Shown: positions 8,696-18,294, counted from the stretch's first letter. The stretch: DNA of 64,000 nt from Pontixanthobacter luteolus (GCF_009828095.1 NZ_WTYP01000001.1:124001-188000); one strand, 5' to 3'. Translations and numbers: made by a program. The notes: a model not told the origin generated them from the sequence alone.

Positions 8696-9094
8696 TTACG
8701 ATTTGGGGCGGAGCGGCCAATTGGTCGCTCCGCTTACCCACAGCGCAAGCCAGATGATAAGCGGCTGCGCAATCATACGAGGCACATGATTGGCGAGACC
8801 CATACCGCCATCTTCCCGTGCAAGATCCATCCCAAAATGATTGATATTGGCCGGCCATACGCACAGCGCGTACAGGGCAAGTCCAATTCCCGCTGCCATG
8901 CGCAAGCGCGGCGACCACGGCTGAATCAGCCCGGCCGCGCCTAGCAATTCCGCGATCCCGGTCCACAATACGACCGCCTCCGGATAGGGGACCCAACCGG
9001 GCATTATCGTTAGAAAACCCCGCGGCGCGGCGATGTGAAAATAACCGGCGGCAGCATAGAATGCGGCCAAAACCCATCGCAGAATTGGCCGCAT
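8696..9094 (-). CDS. DoxX-like membrane protein
   Basis: The product is about 132 residues with four predicted membrane helices (LRWVLAAFYAAAGYFHIA; YPEAVVLWTGIAELLGAAGL; RMAAGIGLALYALCVWPANI; APLIIWLALWVSG-like end). The pattern WTGIAELLGAAGLI fits the DoxX/DoxD-like superfamily. ATG 9094 is preceded by AGGAAG six bases away; the longer form from 9223 has no hydrophobic N-terminus. DoxX-like proteins are inner-membrane proteins linked to redox or stress in some bacteria, but no specific role is shown here. Confidence 0.78.
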   Translation of the reverse strand: MRPILRWVLAAFYAAAGYFHIAAPRGFLTIMPGWVPYPEAVVLWTGIAELLGAAGLIQPWSPRLRMAAGIGLALYALCVWPANINHFGMDLAREDGGMGLANHVPRMIAQPLIIWLALWVSGATNWPLRPKS

Positions 9095-9252
9095 CGCGAA
9101 CTTCCTGTTCACGATGCCGCACCCCTGCCAGCGCCGATTAGTCCGATCGTGACGGCTACAGCCATGTTCATTTCCGCTTGCTCCCCCTTTCCACCGCCTG
9201 TGAATGCGATAGAACTTAACCAAACCATAGGGTCATGATACCGAGATCGTAA

Positions 9253-10506
9253 ATGAAAAAGCTCGCACTGCTCCCGCTTATCGCGCTGATGGCGTCGCCC
9301 GCTGCCGCACAGTCTGCGGAAGAGATCGCTGCCGCAGCGCTGGAGGCTGCACCGGTTTGGGACGGGCATAATGACGTCCCGATTCAGCTTCGCGGGCGGT
9401 TTCGCAATGTGATCGCCGATTTTGATTTCGAGGATACAACCGACACCGGTCCCGAACATTCCGAGGGGCGCACAATGCACACCGACCTTGCACGGCTGCG
9501 TGAAGGGAAGGTTGGGGCGCAGTTCTGGTCGGTTTACGTCACCGCAGCACTGAGCGAGCCCGAAGCAGTGCAAGCGGTGATCGAACAGATCGATGTGACC
9601 AAGCGGCTCATTTCCCGTTATCCCGATGATCTGGCGCTCGCGCTGACCGCTGACGAAGTCGAAAAGGCGGTCGCCGAAGGACGCATCGCTTCGCTGATGG
9701 GTATGGAAGGCGGCCATTCGATCGGATCGAGCCTCGCGGTGCTTCGCCAGACTTACGAGATCGGTGCGCGCTACATGACGCTGACGCATTCAAAGAACAC
9801 GCCCTGGGCGGATAGCGCAACCGACACCCCGCAGCATGATGGCCTGACGGATTTCGGCAAGGATCTGGTGCGCGAAATGAACCGGATCGGGATGCTGGTC
9901 GACCTCAGCCATGTCAGCGAGAAAACCATGCATGATGCGTTGGACGTGGCAAAGGCTCCGGTGATTTTCAGCCATTCGGGCGCGCGCGCGATCAATGGGC
10001 ACGCGCGTAACGTGCCTGACAGCGTGCTGTCACGGCTGCCTGAAAATGGCGGTATCGTGATGATTGTGGGCCTGCCAGGCTTCCTGAACGAAGATGCGCG
10101 GCAATGGTATTCGGCGCGTGAGGCCGAACAGACGCGGCTGTCAGTCCTGTGGCAAGGGCAACCCGCCGCAGTCGAGGCAGCCATGGCCGAATGGGACGCG
10201 GCCAATCCGGTGCCGATGGCGACGATTGCCGACATGGCTGATCACATTGATCAGGTGCGCAAGATGGCCGGGATCGATGCGATCGGAATTGGCGGAGACT
10301 ACGACGGGATGCCAACTGGGCCGGTCGGAATGGAAGACGTGGCCGGTTACCCCGCGCTGTTCACAGAACTGGCGCGGCGCGGTTATTCGCAAGCCGACCT
10401 TGAGAAGATATCGTTCGGCAACATGATGCGCGTGCTGCGTGCCGCAGAAGCATACAAGGCCAGTGTGGCCACAATGCCTGCAATCGAAACCCCAGTCCCC
10501 GAGTGA
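9253..10506 (+). CDS. Membrane dipeptidase-type peptidase (M19)
   Basis: The 417-residue product has a signal peptide MKKLALLPLIALMASPAAAQ. The M19 renal-dipeptidase blocks are present: VWDGHNDVPIQLR (HxD zinc ligands), GMEGGHSIG (bridging Glu), LTHSKNTPWADSAT, GMLVDLSHVSEKTM and VIFSHSGARA (His ligands), and GIGGDYDGM. The enzyme hydrolyses dipeptides with a binuclear zinc site; it is here probably periplasmic. A perfect-stem terminator follows. It is monocistronic and divergent from the DoxX-like gene. Confidence 0.92.
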   Translation: MKKLALLPLIALMASPAAAQSAEEIAAAALEAAPVWDGHNDVPIQLRGRFRNVIADFDFEDTTDTGPEHSEGRTMHTDLARLREGKVGAQFWSVYVTAALSEPEAVQAVIEQIDVTKRLISRYPDDLALALTADEVEKAVAEGRIASLMGMEGGHSIGSSLAVLRQTYEIGARYMTLTHSKNTPWADSATDTPQHDGLTDFGKDLVREMNRIGMLVDLSHVSEKTMHDALDVAKAPVIFSHSGARAINGHARNVPDSVLSRLPENGGIVMIVGLPGFLNEDARQWYSAREAEQTRLSVLWQGQPAAVEAAMAEWDAANPVPMATIADMADHIDQVRKMAGIDAIGIGGDYDGMPTGPVGMEDVAGYPALFTELARRGYSQADLEKISFGNMMRVLRAAEAYKASVATMPAIETPVPE

Positions 10507-10529
10507 GCGGACGCATGTGACGGCCAAAC

Positions 10530-10573
10530 AAAGAGGCCTCCGTCCCTGTGTCAGGACGGAGGCCTTTTTTTTT
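10530..10573 (+). terminator. Rho-independent terminator after M19 peptidase
   Basis: A 12-pair perfect stem (AGGCCTCCGTCC / GGACGGAGGCCT) with an eight-base loop, followed by nine T. The minus strand also has a T-rich tail, so it may serve the convergent DUF3008 gene as well. Confidence 0.95.
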
Positions 10574-10583
10574 GGCGGGAGTA

Positions 10584-10769
10584 TCAGCCAGCCGTTTCGG
10601 GCAAGTCGCTCCTGTCTGTGGATGCCATCGTTTCGAGTTCATCCTCTGACATGGTCTCGTACATTTGCTTCGATGCGCCTTGCAGGTCGGAACTGTCCTG
10701 CTCTCCGCGTTTCGCGGCAAGCGCTGCACCGGCAGCCTGCTGCTGCGCTTTCGAACTGGCTTTGGGCAT
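10584..10769 (-). CDS. DUF3008 family small protein
   Basis: The 61-residue protein has the DUF3008 pattern: KAQQQAAGAALAAKRGE at the N-terminus, then LQGASKQMYETMSEDELETMAS. It is predicted to be helical, soluble and cytoplasmic. Its function is unknown; such proteins are often found with general-stress genes. Its start codon overlaps the stop of the DUF2945 gene (TGATG), so the two should be translationally coupled. Confidence 0.85.
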   Translation of the reverse strand: MPKASSKAQQQAAGAALAAKRGEQDSSDLQGASKQMYETMSEDELETMASTDRSDLPETAG

Positions 10770-10996
10770 CAGTCCTGCGCCTTCAGCTCTGAACCGCGCT
10801 TCAAGACTTCGTCGCCGTCTTCCTGTTTGATCAGGTAGGCCGGATTGTCACTGTCGCCGACCTTGGTCACCTCGGTCCCCTGAAGCGTGCGCGTTACTTC
10901 ACGCTCGAACCGATCCTTGATCTGGCCCTTGCCTTCGCCGTTGCCCCAGTTCCATTTGACATACTGGTCGGTCTGGAAACTATTCGAGTTGCTCAT
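10769..10996 (-). CDS. DUF2945 / HVA1 TUDOR-like small protein
   Basis: This 75-residue protein contains YVKWNWGNGEGKGQIKDRFEREVTRTLQG and YLIKQEDGDEVLKRGSEL. That is the DUF2945 (hypervirulence-associated protein 1, TUDOR-like) pattern of a WxWG strand and the VLKRxSEL ending. It is small and soluble, with unknown function. It is the first gene of a two-gene unit with the DUF3008 gene. Confidence 0.85.
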   Translation of the reverse strand: MSNSNSFQTDQYVKWNWGNGEGKGQIKDRFEREVTRTLQGTEVTKVGDSDNPAYLIKQEDGDEVLKRGSELKAQD

Positions 10997-11053
10997 TGAA
11001 TTCTCCGATGGTTTGTCCCGTCCATCAGCCGGCCAAAAGGGCCTCCCGGCAGC

Positions 11054-11335
11054 TTAGTTTGCGATGCCGGTATCGATTTCGTCAGCATCGTCGCTGACAA
11101 TACTGTCGGTCTGGTCGCCTGCGCGTTCTTCGCCCACGGTGGATTCTGAAATCCCGCTCATTGTGGCTTCTTCTTCGACATCACCTTGGCTTAGCGCGCC
11201 GGTGATCCAGATGATCGACATGATGGCAATTGCTAGGAACAGTCCGATACCAAGTACCCAGCGCATATGGCCGGTCTTGGTGCCGCCGCTGGCATCCGTT
11301 TCGTCGATGTGAATTTCTTCGCCTTCTTTATGCAT
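11054..11335 (-). CDS. Small single-pass membrane protein, function unknown
   Basis: The 93-residue product has an acidic N-terminus, one clear membrane helix (WVLGIGLFLAIAIMSIIWITGAL, about residues 26-48) and an acidic Ser/Asp-rich tail (SIVSDDADEIDTGIAN). I do not recognise a family. It lies upstream of the DUF2945-DUF3008 pair on the same strand, 58 bases before it, so the three small genes may form one stress-type unit. Confidence 0.65.
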   Translation of the reverse strand: MHKEGEEIHIDETDASGGTKTGHMRWVLGIGLFLAIAIMSIIWITGALSQGDVEEEATMSGISESTVGEERAGDQTDSIVSDDADEIDTGIAN

Positions 11336-11419
11336 GTCTCTAGCTCCCGAGAAAAGGGTGCGACCCCCTGTTACAGCTATCGAACGGTCAATTGACCGAC
11401 CGGTTCCGGGAGCGTGCGA

Positions 11420-12244
11420 TCAGTCGCGCAGCAATTCGTTGATCCCGGTCTTCTCGCGGGTTTGTGCGTCAACGGTTTTTACAATGACTGCGCAGGCGAG
11501 CGACGGGCCGCCATTCGGATCGGGCAGGGTGCCTGGTACGACAACCGAATAGGGCGGAATGAAGCCGCGCGAAATCTCGCCTGTTTGCCGGTTCACGATT
11601 TTCGTCGACGCAGTGACGAACACGCCCATGGCTACCACTGCGCCTTCGCCGACAATAACGCCTTCGACGATTTCGGAACGTGCACCGATGAAGCAATTAT
11701 CGCCGATGATCGTCGGATTGGCCTGCATCGGTTCGAGCACTCCGCCAATGCCGGTGCCGGCAGAGATATGACAATTCTTGCCGATCTGCGCGCACGATCC
11801 GATCGAGCCCCAGGTGTCCACCATGGTGCCTTCGCCGACATACGCGCCGATATTGACGAAGCTGGGCATCAGAACGCAGCCTGGCGCGATATAGCTGCCG
11901 GCACGGGCAATGGCGCCGGGCACCACCCGAAAGCCGGCTTCGCGGAAACGCGCATCGTCCCACCCGGCAAATTTGCTCGGGACTTTATCGAATGCAGGAT
12001 GGCCGGCGGAACCGCCGTCCATTACCATGTTGTCATTGAGCCGAAAGCTCAGCAACACAGCCTTCTTCAGCCATTGATTGACCTTCCAGCCGCCATTGCC
12101 ATCAGGTTCTGCAACACGGCCTTCGCCACTGTCGAGCATAGCCAGCGCTGCCTGAACGTGCTCGCGCACATCGCGGCTATCCTGGCTTACATTGGCGCGG
12201 TCTTCCCATGCGGCGTCGATGGCGGTTTCAAGATTGGCTGTCAT
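11420..12244 (-). CDS. dapD: Tetrahydrodipicolinate N-succinyltransferase
   Basis: The 274-residue product has the normal DapD length. It shows the left-handed beta-helix repeats ([62 protein letters not shown]) and the [20 protein letters not shown] block. It succinylates tetrahydrodipicolinate in the lysine/diaminopimelate pathway in the cytoplasm, using succinyl-CoA. It lies downstream of the APH-like kinase on the same strand but with an 81-base gap holding a hairpin, so it may have its own promoter. No other dap gene is nearby. Confidence 0.96.
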   Translation of the reverse strand: MTANLETAIDAAWEDRANVSQDSRDVREHVQAALAMLDSGEGRVAEPDGNGGWKVNQWLKKAVLLSFRLNDNMVMDGGSAGHPAFDKVPSKFAGWDDARFREAGFRVVPGAIARAGSYIAPGCVLMPSFVNIGAYVGEGTMVDTWGSIGSCAQIGKNCHISAGTGIGGVLEPMQANPTIIGDNCFIGARSEIVEGVIVGEGAVVAMGVFVTASTKIVNRQTGEISRGFIPPYSVVVPGTLPDPNGGPSLACAVIVKTVDAQTREKTGINELLRD

Positions 12245-12278
12245 GATTGCTCCGGATGTGGCTTCAGGATGCGCTGCT

Positions 12279-12312
12279 AGCCCTCGCCGCCAGCGGCGGC
12301 AAGGGTGCAGGC
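12279..12312 (-). terminator. Possible hairpin between kinase gene and dapD
   Basis: CCCTCGCCGC and GCGGCAAGGG pair with one mismatch around a short loop. No T-tract follows on the minus strand, so termination is uncertain. It lies just after the stop of the APH-like kinase gene. Confidence 0.35.
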
Positions 12313-12325
12313 AGAGCGGGCTGGA

Positions 12326-13384
12326 TTACATCCCGGCTTGCTTGGCAAAATGATGCGCGCGTTCCACCAGCGGGATTACGCGATCGGACATTTTCCTCGC
12401 GTGCGCGCTCGATGCGGTGCCATCGATAACGCGTTTCTTGATGCCCTGGATGATTCCGGCGAGGCGGAACAGATTGTATGCGAAATACCAGTCCATTGGC
12501 GGCACGGGATACCCGGTGCGGGCCACGTAGCGCTCGGTCGCTTCCTCGATTGTCGGTATGCCGAGCGCCTTGTGATCCAGTCCGCCAATTCCGGCGCGGC
12601 CATCGACCGGACTGATCCAGTTGAGCATCAGGTAGCTGAAGTCACCGATAGGATCGCCCAGGGTCGACAATTCCCAATCCAGCACCGCAATCACGCGGGG
12701 CTCGGTCTTGTGGAAGATCATGTTGTCGAGCCGGTAATCGCCGTGCACGATGCTGCTGGCGTGCTGTTCTGGAATGGTCGTTGGAAGCCATTCGATCAGC
12801 TCGTCCATTTCCGGAATCACTTCTGTTTCCGACAGCTTGTATTGTTTGGACCAACGGGCGATTTGCCGCGCGCAATAATCGGTCGGCTTGCCAAAATCGC
12901 TCATCCCGACGGCTTCGACGTCGGTCATGTGCAGATCGGCCAGCGTATCGATCATCGCGTTATAGATGGCTGTGCGCTCATCCTTGTCGGATGCGGGCAG
13001 GGCACCGTCCCACAGGCTGCGGCCGTCGGCCATGCTCATGATGAAGAACATCGATCCGATGACATCACGGTCTTCGCACAGTCCATAGGCCTTGGGCACA
13101 GGGAAACCGGTTGGACCCAGCGCGGCCATGGCCTTGTATTCACGGTCGACCGCGTGTGCGCTGGGCAGCAGTTTGCCGAATGGCTGGCGCCGCAGGACAT
13201 AAGACCGGTCAGGGGTGTCGATCCGGTATGTCGGGTTCGATTGGCCGCCCTTGAATTTGGACAATGTCAGGGGGCCGGAAAACCCCTCGACATTGGCTTC
13301 CATCCATTCCGTAAGCCTGGCTTCGTCAAGCTTGTCCGCGTCGGGCACCTCAACGGTGCCGACCATTTCCTTTTCATAATCCAT
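12326..13384 (-). CDS. APH-like phosphotransferase (ACAD10/11 kinase type)
   Basis: The 352-residue product belongs to the aminoglycoside-phosphotransferase-like fold. It shows SNPTYRIDTPDRSYVLRRQPFG (nucleotide-binding lysine/arginine region), SSIVHGDYRLDNMIFH (HGDxxxxN catalytic loop) and AVLDWELSTLGDP (DWE, metal site). This is the sub-family that forms the kinase part of ACAD10/ACAD11 and LvaA, known to phosphorylate 4-hydroxyacyl-CoA. It lies 11 bases after the alcohol dehydrogenase, and an ACAD11-like dehydrogenase is in the same operon, which supports that role rather than antibiotic resistance. Confidence 0.88.
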   Translation of the reverse strand: MDYEKEMVGTVEVPDADKLDEARLTEWMEANVEGFSGPLTLSKFKGGQSNPTYRIDTPDRSYVLRRQPFGKLLPSAHAVDREYKAMAALGPTGFPVPKAYGLCEDRDVIGSMFFIMSMADGRSLWDGALPASDKDERTAIYNAMIDTLADLHMTDVEAVGMSDFGKPTDYCARQIARWSKQYKLSETEVIPEMDELIEWLPTTIPEQHASSIVHGDYRLDNMIFHKTEPRVIAVLDWELSTLGDPIGDFSYLMLNWISPVDGRAGIGGLDHKALGIPTIEEATERYVARTGYPVPPMDWYFAYNLFRLAGIIQGIKKRVIDGTASSAHARKMSDRVIPLVERAHHFAKQAGM

Positions 13385-13395
13385 CTCGTCTGCCC

Positions 13396-14484
13396 TCAGT
13401 CGAAAACAATGACGGAGCGGGCGCTGTGGCCCTCGCGCATCCGGTCGAAGCCCTTGTTGATGTCTTCCAGCGGGATCCGTTCGGCAATGATCGTATCGAG
13501 GTCGAGCAGACCGCGCATGTAGAAATCAACCAGCCGCGGCAGATCCACCGGGAAATGGTTTTCACCCATGATCGCGCCCTGCAATTTCTTGCCCGAAAGC
13601 AGGTCCATCGCGCCGAGGCCGACCTTGCAATCGAGCGGCATCATGCCGAGGATAATCGCGGTGCCGCCGCGCCTGAGCGATGCGACCGCCAGATCCGCGG
13701 ACGCCTGCCGGCCAACGGCCTCGATCGCGTAATGCACGCCGCCCTTGGTCATGGAGATGATCTGCTTTGCTGCATCGGGCGCCAGCGCGTCGACGGTGTG
13801 CGTCGCACCCAGCACCTTGGCCAGTTCGCGCTTTTCCTCCAGCGGATCGGCCGCGATGACCATGCCTGCACCGGCGATCTTGGCCGCGTTGATCGCAGCA
13901 AGGCCAACCCCGCCGCACCCGATCACTACCACGGTTTCACCCGGTGTCAGGTTTGCCGCATTGAAGATCGTGCCGGCCCCTGTTGTAACGGCGCAACCGA
14001 TCAGCGCAGCGCGGTCCAGCGGCATGTCCTTGTCGATGGCGACGCAGGCATGTTCGTGGATCAGCATTTGTTCGCTGAATGCCGACAGGTTGAGCATCTG
14101 GTTGACCATTTCATCGCCATTGCGGGTGATGCGCACCGGTGCATCGGCCGGACGGCGTGTATCAGCACCAAGGCACAGGAACATCCGGCCGGTGACGCAG
14201 AATTCGCAGTGGCCGCAGAATGCCGAAAGGCACGAGACGACATGGTCTCCCGGCTTCACTGTCTTCACCTCGCTGCCCACAGCACGGACGACACCCGCTG
14301 CCTCATGCCCGGGAATTGCGGGCAGGGCATGCGGATATGCGCCGTCGATGAAATGCAGGTCAGAGTGGCAAAGCCCGCAAGCCTTGGTGTCGATCAGCAC
14401 CTCGTGCGGTGCCGGCTCTCCCAGTTCGACCTCGCCAATGACGAGGCCGTTACCGGGTTTCTCCAGGATAGCTGCCTTGACCAT
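13396..14484 (-). CDS. Zinc-dependent alcohol dehydrogenase
   Basis: The 362-residue product is a medium-chain dehydrogenase. Catalytic zinc ligands are visible in ACGLCHSDLHF and GHEAAGVV, the structural-zinc lobe in CGHCEFCVTGRMFLC (four Cys), and the NAD-binding turn in IGCGGVGLAA. The overall pattern is like class III/aryl-alcohol dehydrogenases with NAD. Its start overlaps the stop of the upstream acyl-CoA dehydrogenase (TAATG), so it is part of that operon and probably oxidises an alcohol intermediate of the same catabolic route. The substrate is unknown. Confidence 0.88.
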   Translation of the reverse strand: MVKAAILEKPGNGLVIGEVELGEPAPHEVLIDTKACGLCHSDLHFIDGAYPHALPAIPGHEAAGVVRAVGSEVKTVKPGDHVVSCLSAFCGHCEFCVTGRMFLCLGADTRRPADAPVRITRNGDEMVNQMLNLSAFSEQMLIHEHACVAIDKDMPLDRAALIGCAVTTGAGTIFNAANLTPGETVVVIGCGGVGLAAINAAKIAGAGMVIAADPLEEKRELAKVLGATHTVDALAPDAAKQIISMTKGGVHYAIEAVGRQASADLAVASLRRGGTAIILGMMPLDCKVGLGAMDLLSGKKLQGAIMGENHFPVDLPRLVDFYMRGLLDLDTIIAERIPLEDINKGFDRMREGHSARSVIVFD

Positions 14485-15815
14485 TAGCGGGTCGCCGCCA
14501 GGTCGCCGGAGCTGATATCGCTGCCGGTGGGAGCAGGGCCTTTGCCGTCACGCAGGGCGTTTGCCGTCGGGCCGGGGTTCGGCATGTGCTTGGCAAATTC
14601 CATGCGCGCGATCGAGCGGGCGTGCACTTCGTCAGGACCGTCAGCCAGACGCAGAGTGCGCTGGTGGGCATAGGCGCTGGCAAGGCCGTAATCGTTGGAT
14701 ACACCGCCGCCGCCATGGGCCTGGATCGCATCATCGATGATCTGCAGCGCCATATTCGGGGCCTGCACCTTGATCATGGCGATTTCCTGCTTGGCGACCT
14801 TGTTGCCGACCTTGTCCATCATGTCGGCAGCCTTGAGGCACAGCAGACGGGTCATCTCGATGTCGATGCGGGCACGGGCAACGCGCTCTTCCCAAACCGA
14901 GTATTTGTAGATCGGTTTGCCGAAAGCTTCGCGTTCCTGAAGGCGGCGGCACATCTTGGCCAGCGCTTCTTCTGCGACGCCGATTGTGCGCATGCAGTGA
15001 TGGATGCGGCCAGGCCCGAGGCGGCCCTGCGCGATCTCGAACCCGCGGCCTTCGCCAAGCAGCAAGTTGCTGACGGGGACGCGCACGTCGGTCAGTTCAA
15101 CTTCCATATGGCCGTGCGGCGCATCGTCGTAACCGAACACCGGCAGGTGGCGCAGGATGTTTACGCCCGGCGCATCCATCGGAACGAGAACCTGCGACTG
15201 CTGCGCGTGGCGCTGTGCGCCGGGATTGGTCTTGCCCATGACGATCGCCACCTTGCAGCGCGGATCGCCCAGACCCGACGACCACCACTTGCGGCCGTTG
15301 ATGACATATTCGTCACCGTCACGTTCAATGCGTGTTTCGATGTTGGTCGCGTCCGAAGATGCGGTGAAGGGTTCGGTCATCAGGAAGGCCGAACGGATTT
15401 CACCGTTCATCAGCGGCTTGAGCCACTCGTCTTTCTGTTCGCGCGTGCCGTACCGGTGGAACACTTCCATGTTGCCGGTGTCAGGCGCGGAACAGTTGAA
15501 CACTTCGCTTGCCCAGCCAACGCGGCCCATTTCCTCTGCACAAAGGGCATATTCGAGGTTGGTTAGGCCGGGGCCTTCGAATTCGAAGCTGTCATCCACA
15601 TGGCTCAGCTGGCCCTGCGGCGGCATGAACAGGTTCCAGATGCCCTGCGCCTTGGCTTTCACCTTCATGTCTTCGATGATCGGAATGACCTTCCAGCGGT
15701 CACCCTCTTCATCCTGCTGCCGATACGTTTCCGTGTTGGGGCGAATGTTCTTTTCGATGAAATCGCGCACGCGGTCGCGCCAGTGGGTTTGCCGGTCTGT
15801 CAGGTCGAAGTTCAT
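14484..15815 (-). CDS. Acyl-CoA dehydrogenase, ACAD10/11-like
   Basis: The 443-residue FAD enzyme has [19 protein letters not shown] (FAD/substrate block), [21 protein letters not shown] and [16 protein letters not shown]. Its ending [20 protein letters not shown] is what I recall from the ACAD10/ACAD11 sub-family. ACAD11-type enzymes work with an APH-like kinase on 4-hydroxyacyl-CoA substrates, and such a kinase is two genes downstream. It lies between the transporter gene and the alcohol dehydrogenase gene in one minus-strand operon. The assignment to the sub-family rests on the C-terminal motif and the context. Confidence 0.9.
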   Translation of the reverse strand: MNFDLTDRQTHWRDRVRDFIEKNIRPNTETYRQQDEEGDRWKVIPIIEDMKVKAKAQGIWNLFMPPQGQLSHVDDSFEFEGPGLTNLEYALCAEEMGRVGWASEVFNCSAPDTGNMEVFHRYGTREQKDEWLKPLMNGEIRSAFLMTEPFTASSDATNIETRIERDGDEYVINGRKWWSSGLGDPRCKVAIVMGKTNPGAQRHAQQSQVLVPMDAPGVNILRHLPVFGYDDAPHGHMEVELTDVRVPVSNLLLGEGRGFEIAQGRLGPGRIHHCMRTIGVAEEALAKMCRRLQEREAFGKPIYKYSVWEERVARARIDIEMTRLLCLKAADMMDKVGNKVAKQEIAMIKVQAPNMALQIIDDAIQAHGGGGVSNDYGLASAYAHQRTLRLADGPDEVHARSIARMEFAKHMPNPGPTANALRDGKGPAPTGSDISSGDLAATR

Positions 15816-15844
15816 GAGTATTCCTTTCTGATTCGAAGAATGGC

Positions 15845-17281
15845 TTAGGGTATCAATTGGCCGCCGTCGACGTCAGCACGTGCGGCGGCATTGAGAGTGG
15901 CAAGGCGCGCTTCGTGTTCGGCGCGGTCGATCGGGAAGCGGAGCAGGAACAATGCAGAGGTCACGCCCAGAACCACGATCAGGATGCAATATTGCAGAAT
16001 CAGACTGTCGATCACCGGAGACGCAACCTGACCCGGAACGGCTTTTTCAGGCAGCCCCGCAATGGCGACGATCAGGCCGGTTACGAAGATGCCAACCCCG
16101 GTCGCGCATTTCTGGATGAACCAATAGCCTGAATAAAATGATCCCTCTGCCCGGCGCTGGGTCCGCTCTTCGAAAGCCTCGACGATTTCCGCGACCATCG
16201 AGGATGCCGATATCATCACCATGACCCCGAATGTGTTGCTGAACAGGACGAAACCGAACAGCAGCATGGTGGATGCGGGGGTGCCCAGTTCGGGCCATGC
16301 GCCGGCACTGAACAGGGCGTAGGGGATGAGGTAGATGACCATCGAAATGACCGTGGCGGCCGCTGCAACCTTCGGTTTGCCCCATTTGCGATGTGCAGGG
16401 CCAAGCGTCACAAAAGTCAGGACAACGCTGAGGAACAGGACAATCGGATAATAGAACAGATCGCTCTCGGAAAACTGCCACACGAACAGGTAAAGGTAAT
16501 TCGACAATGCGAAGGTCATTCCCTGGCTCACATAAGCGCCCAGTGCGCCGCCTGCGAGGATGAGGAACGCCCGTTCCGACAACGCCTGCTTGATCTCGCT
16601 GAAGGCGGTGCGGAAACTGAAAGGCGGCGGCTTGTCCTTTGGCAGTTTTGCAACCCGGCTGTGCTGGCCCATCGCGGACAGCAGCACGGACACCGCCATC
16701 ACCACCGCGCCGAAAACGCCGTAAGCCGCGTAGCCATCTGCCGATAGCAGGCTGTCGGCAAGAAACACCTGATAGGCCAGGAACAGGATCAGCAATCCGC
16801 CGGTCCATCCGAACAGGAACCGGTATCTGAACAATGTGGTCCGCTCGTCGTAATCGCTGGTCAGTTCGGGGACCAGCGATGTCGAGGGAACTTCGCACGC
16901 GGAAAGCAGCAGACGCACGAGCACCGCCAAACCGAGCAGTCCGAAGAAGCTCGGGGTGCCATCAACCGGCGGCTGCCACAGCAGCACCCACACAATCGCA
17001 AGCGGAATGGGCGCTGCGTAGAGCCAGGGCAGCCGGCGGCCCCACCGTGTATAGGTCCGGTCAGACAGGTTGCCGAGCAAAGGATCGACAAACGCATCGA
17101 TAATCAGGGCGAGGGCGAGGGCCAGACTGACCAGCTGCGCCTCCATGCCCAGCACCTGGTTGTAGAAAATCAGCAGGAAAACGGAGAACCCGTTGTCCTT
17201 CACCCCGAATGCCACCGCGCCAAAGCCGTGGAACAGCTTGATCCGCATTGGCAGAGTCTGGGTTTGCGTTTCAGCGGTCAC
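15845..17281 (-). CDS. GPH-type MFS transporter
   Basis: The 478-residue product has about twelve membrane helices and the opening [30 protein letters not shown]. It carries [34 protein letters not shown], typical of the glycoside-pentoside-hexuronide:cation symporter family (MFS_2). In sphingomonads such transporters often sit in catabolic operons. Here it overlaps the SDR stop codon by four bases (ATGA) and precedes the ACAD gene, so it may import the compound that the operon degrades. The substrate cannot be told. Confidence 0.88.
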   Translation of the reverse strand: MTAETQTQTLPMRIKLFHGFGAVAFGVKDNGFSVFLLIFYNQVLGMEAQLVSLALALALIIDAFVDPLLGNLSDRTYTRWGRRLPWLYAAPIPLAIVWVLLWQPPVDGTPSFFGLLGLAVLVRLLLSACEVPSTSLVPELTSDYDERTTLFRYRFLFGWTGGLLILFLAYQVFLADSLLSADGYAAYGVFGAVVMAVSVLLSAMGQHSRVAKLPKDKPPPFSFRTAFSEIKQALSERAFLILAGGALGAYVSQGMTFALSNYLYLFVWQFSESDLFYYPIVLFLSVVLTFVTLGPAHRKWGKPKVAAAATVISMVIYLIPYALFSAGAWPELGTPASTMLLFGFVLFSNTFGVMVMISASSMVAEIVEAFEERTQRRAEGSFYSGYWFIQKCATGVGIFVTGLIVAIAGLPEKAVPGQVASPVIDSLILQYCILIVVLGVTSALFLLRFPIDRAEHEARLATLNAAARADVDGGQLIP

Positions 17282-18123
17282 TGCTGGTTAGCCTCCGCCA
17301 AAGCGCGCAGGGCCTCGAACATATCGGGTTCTTTCGGATCCCATGAGTATTTGGGACCGATGGTTATCCCGCCATCGACGATGATCGATGTGCCGTTGAC
17401 GAAGGATGCCTCTTCGCTGGCGAGGAAGGCCATGGCATTGGCGATGTCTTCCGACTGACCGCCGCGGGCGACAGGCTGCGCGCCGGCAGACATGGCGGCA
17501 ATCGCTTTCTTGCCGATTTCGGCTTGCTCTCCGCTGAGCTCGAGCGAGTTGGTGAAGATGTTGGTGTTGATGAAGCCCGGCTGGATCGCGTTGACGCGGA
17601 TCTGGTGCTTGGCAAGATCGGCGGCTGACATCTTCGTCAGATGCAGCACGCCCGCCTTGGCCACGGCATAGGCGTTGGGCGAATATCCGGGGCCAACCGC
17701 GGCAACGCTCGACGTGTTGATGATCGATGCGTTCTTGCGCCCGATCATGTGCGGTACGGCATAGCGGATGCCGAACGCGACGGACCGCAACAGCAGGTCC
17801 ATGGTGCGGTCCCAGCCTTCCGGCTCGATCTCGTCGATCGGCGCGCCGTCACCCCCGGCACCTGCATTGTTGAACACGATGTCGATGCCGCCGGTTTCCG
17901 CAGCCGCACGGTCCATCAACGCCTTGATATCTTCCGTGCTGGTGACATCGCAGTGTTGGAAATGAATCGCGCCATTGGACTGCGAGGCAAGTTCCGCGCC
18001 GCCTTCTTCGTCAATATCGGCAGCGAAGACAGTTGCGCCTTCGCTGGCCAATAGCAGCACGGATGCCTTTCCAATGCCCGATGCAGCACCGGTTACGACA
18101 GCAGTCTTGCCTGAGAATCGCAT
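17278..18123 (-). CDS. SDR family oxidoreductase
   Basis: The 281-residue product is a classical short-chain dehydrogenase. It has TGAASGIG (cofactor turn), NNAGAGG, SSVAAVG (catalytic Ser) and YAVAK (catalytic Tyr/Lys), and CDV after the second strand suggests NAD preference. The start is set at 18123, where GGGAGAGG lies just upstream; a longer form from 18219 would run into the divergent promoter region. It is the first gene of the minus-strand catabolic operon and probably oxidises or reduces a hydroxyl/keto group of its substrate. Confidence 0.9.
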   Translation of the reverse strand: MRFSGKTAVVTGAASGIGKASVLLLASEGATVFAADIDEEGGAELASQSNGAIHFQHCDVTSTEDIKALMDRAAAETGGIDIVFNNAGAGGDGAPIDEIEPEGWDRTMDLLLRSVAFGIRYAVPHMIGRKNASIINTSSVAAVGPGYSPNAYAVAKAGVLHLTKMSAADLAKHQIRVNAIQPGFINTNIFTNSLELSGEQAEIGKKAIAAMSAGAQPVARGGQSEDIANAMAFLASEEASFVNGTSIIVDGGITIGPKYSWDPKEPDMFEALRALAEANQQ

Positions 18124-18278
18124 ATACCTCTCCCAAGGTTTGTATGGCTGCCAGCTTAGGCTTGGCGCGGGTCTCGTCAACGCTGCACTCGCTGACGCTA
18201 CGGCAAGGCGCGAAAGCATGCTCCCGCTTGCACGACCCTGCCTTTTGCCCTTAACGTAAACGGCAATTGGAGAGGGGT

Positions 18279-18294
18279 TTTACAGCCCTGTAAA
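18279..18294. promoter_or_regulatory. Inverted repeat, possible operator between two catabolic operons
   Basis: TTTACAG-CC-CTGTAAA is a perfect 7+7 inverted repeat. It lies 21 bases before the acyl-CoA dehydrogenase start codon and within the 192-base gap separating the two divergent operons. The size fits a homodimeric repressor such as a TetR-family protein. No such regulator gene is adjacent. Confidence 0.45.

Noticed and set aside
9097-9180. A short minus-strand frame upstream of the DoxX-like gene (about 20 residues, hydrophobic)
   Set aside because: Too short and without ribosome site or conservation evidence; it might only be a leader sequence.
12326-13384. Aminoglycoside resistance gene
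   Set aside because: The fold is APH-like, but the operon context and the ACAD10/11-type partner point to an acyl-CoA-related kinase.
12305-13522. A 405-codon open frame opposite the APH-like kinase
   Set aside because: The opposite strand carries intact HGD and DWE kinase motifs; this frame is a mirror of codon bias in a GC-rich genome.
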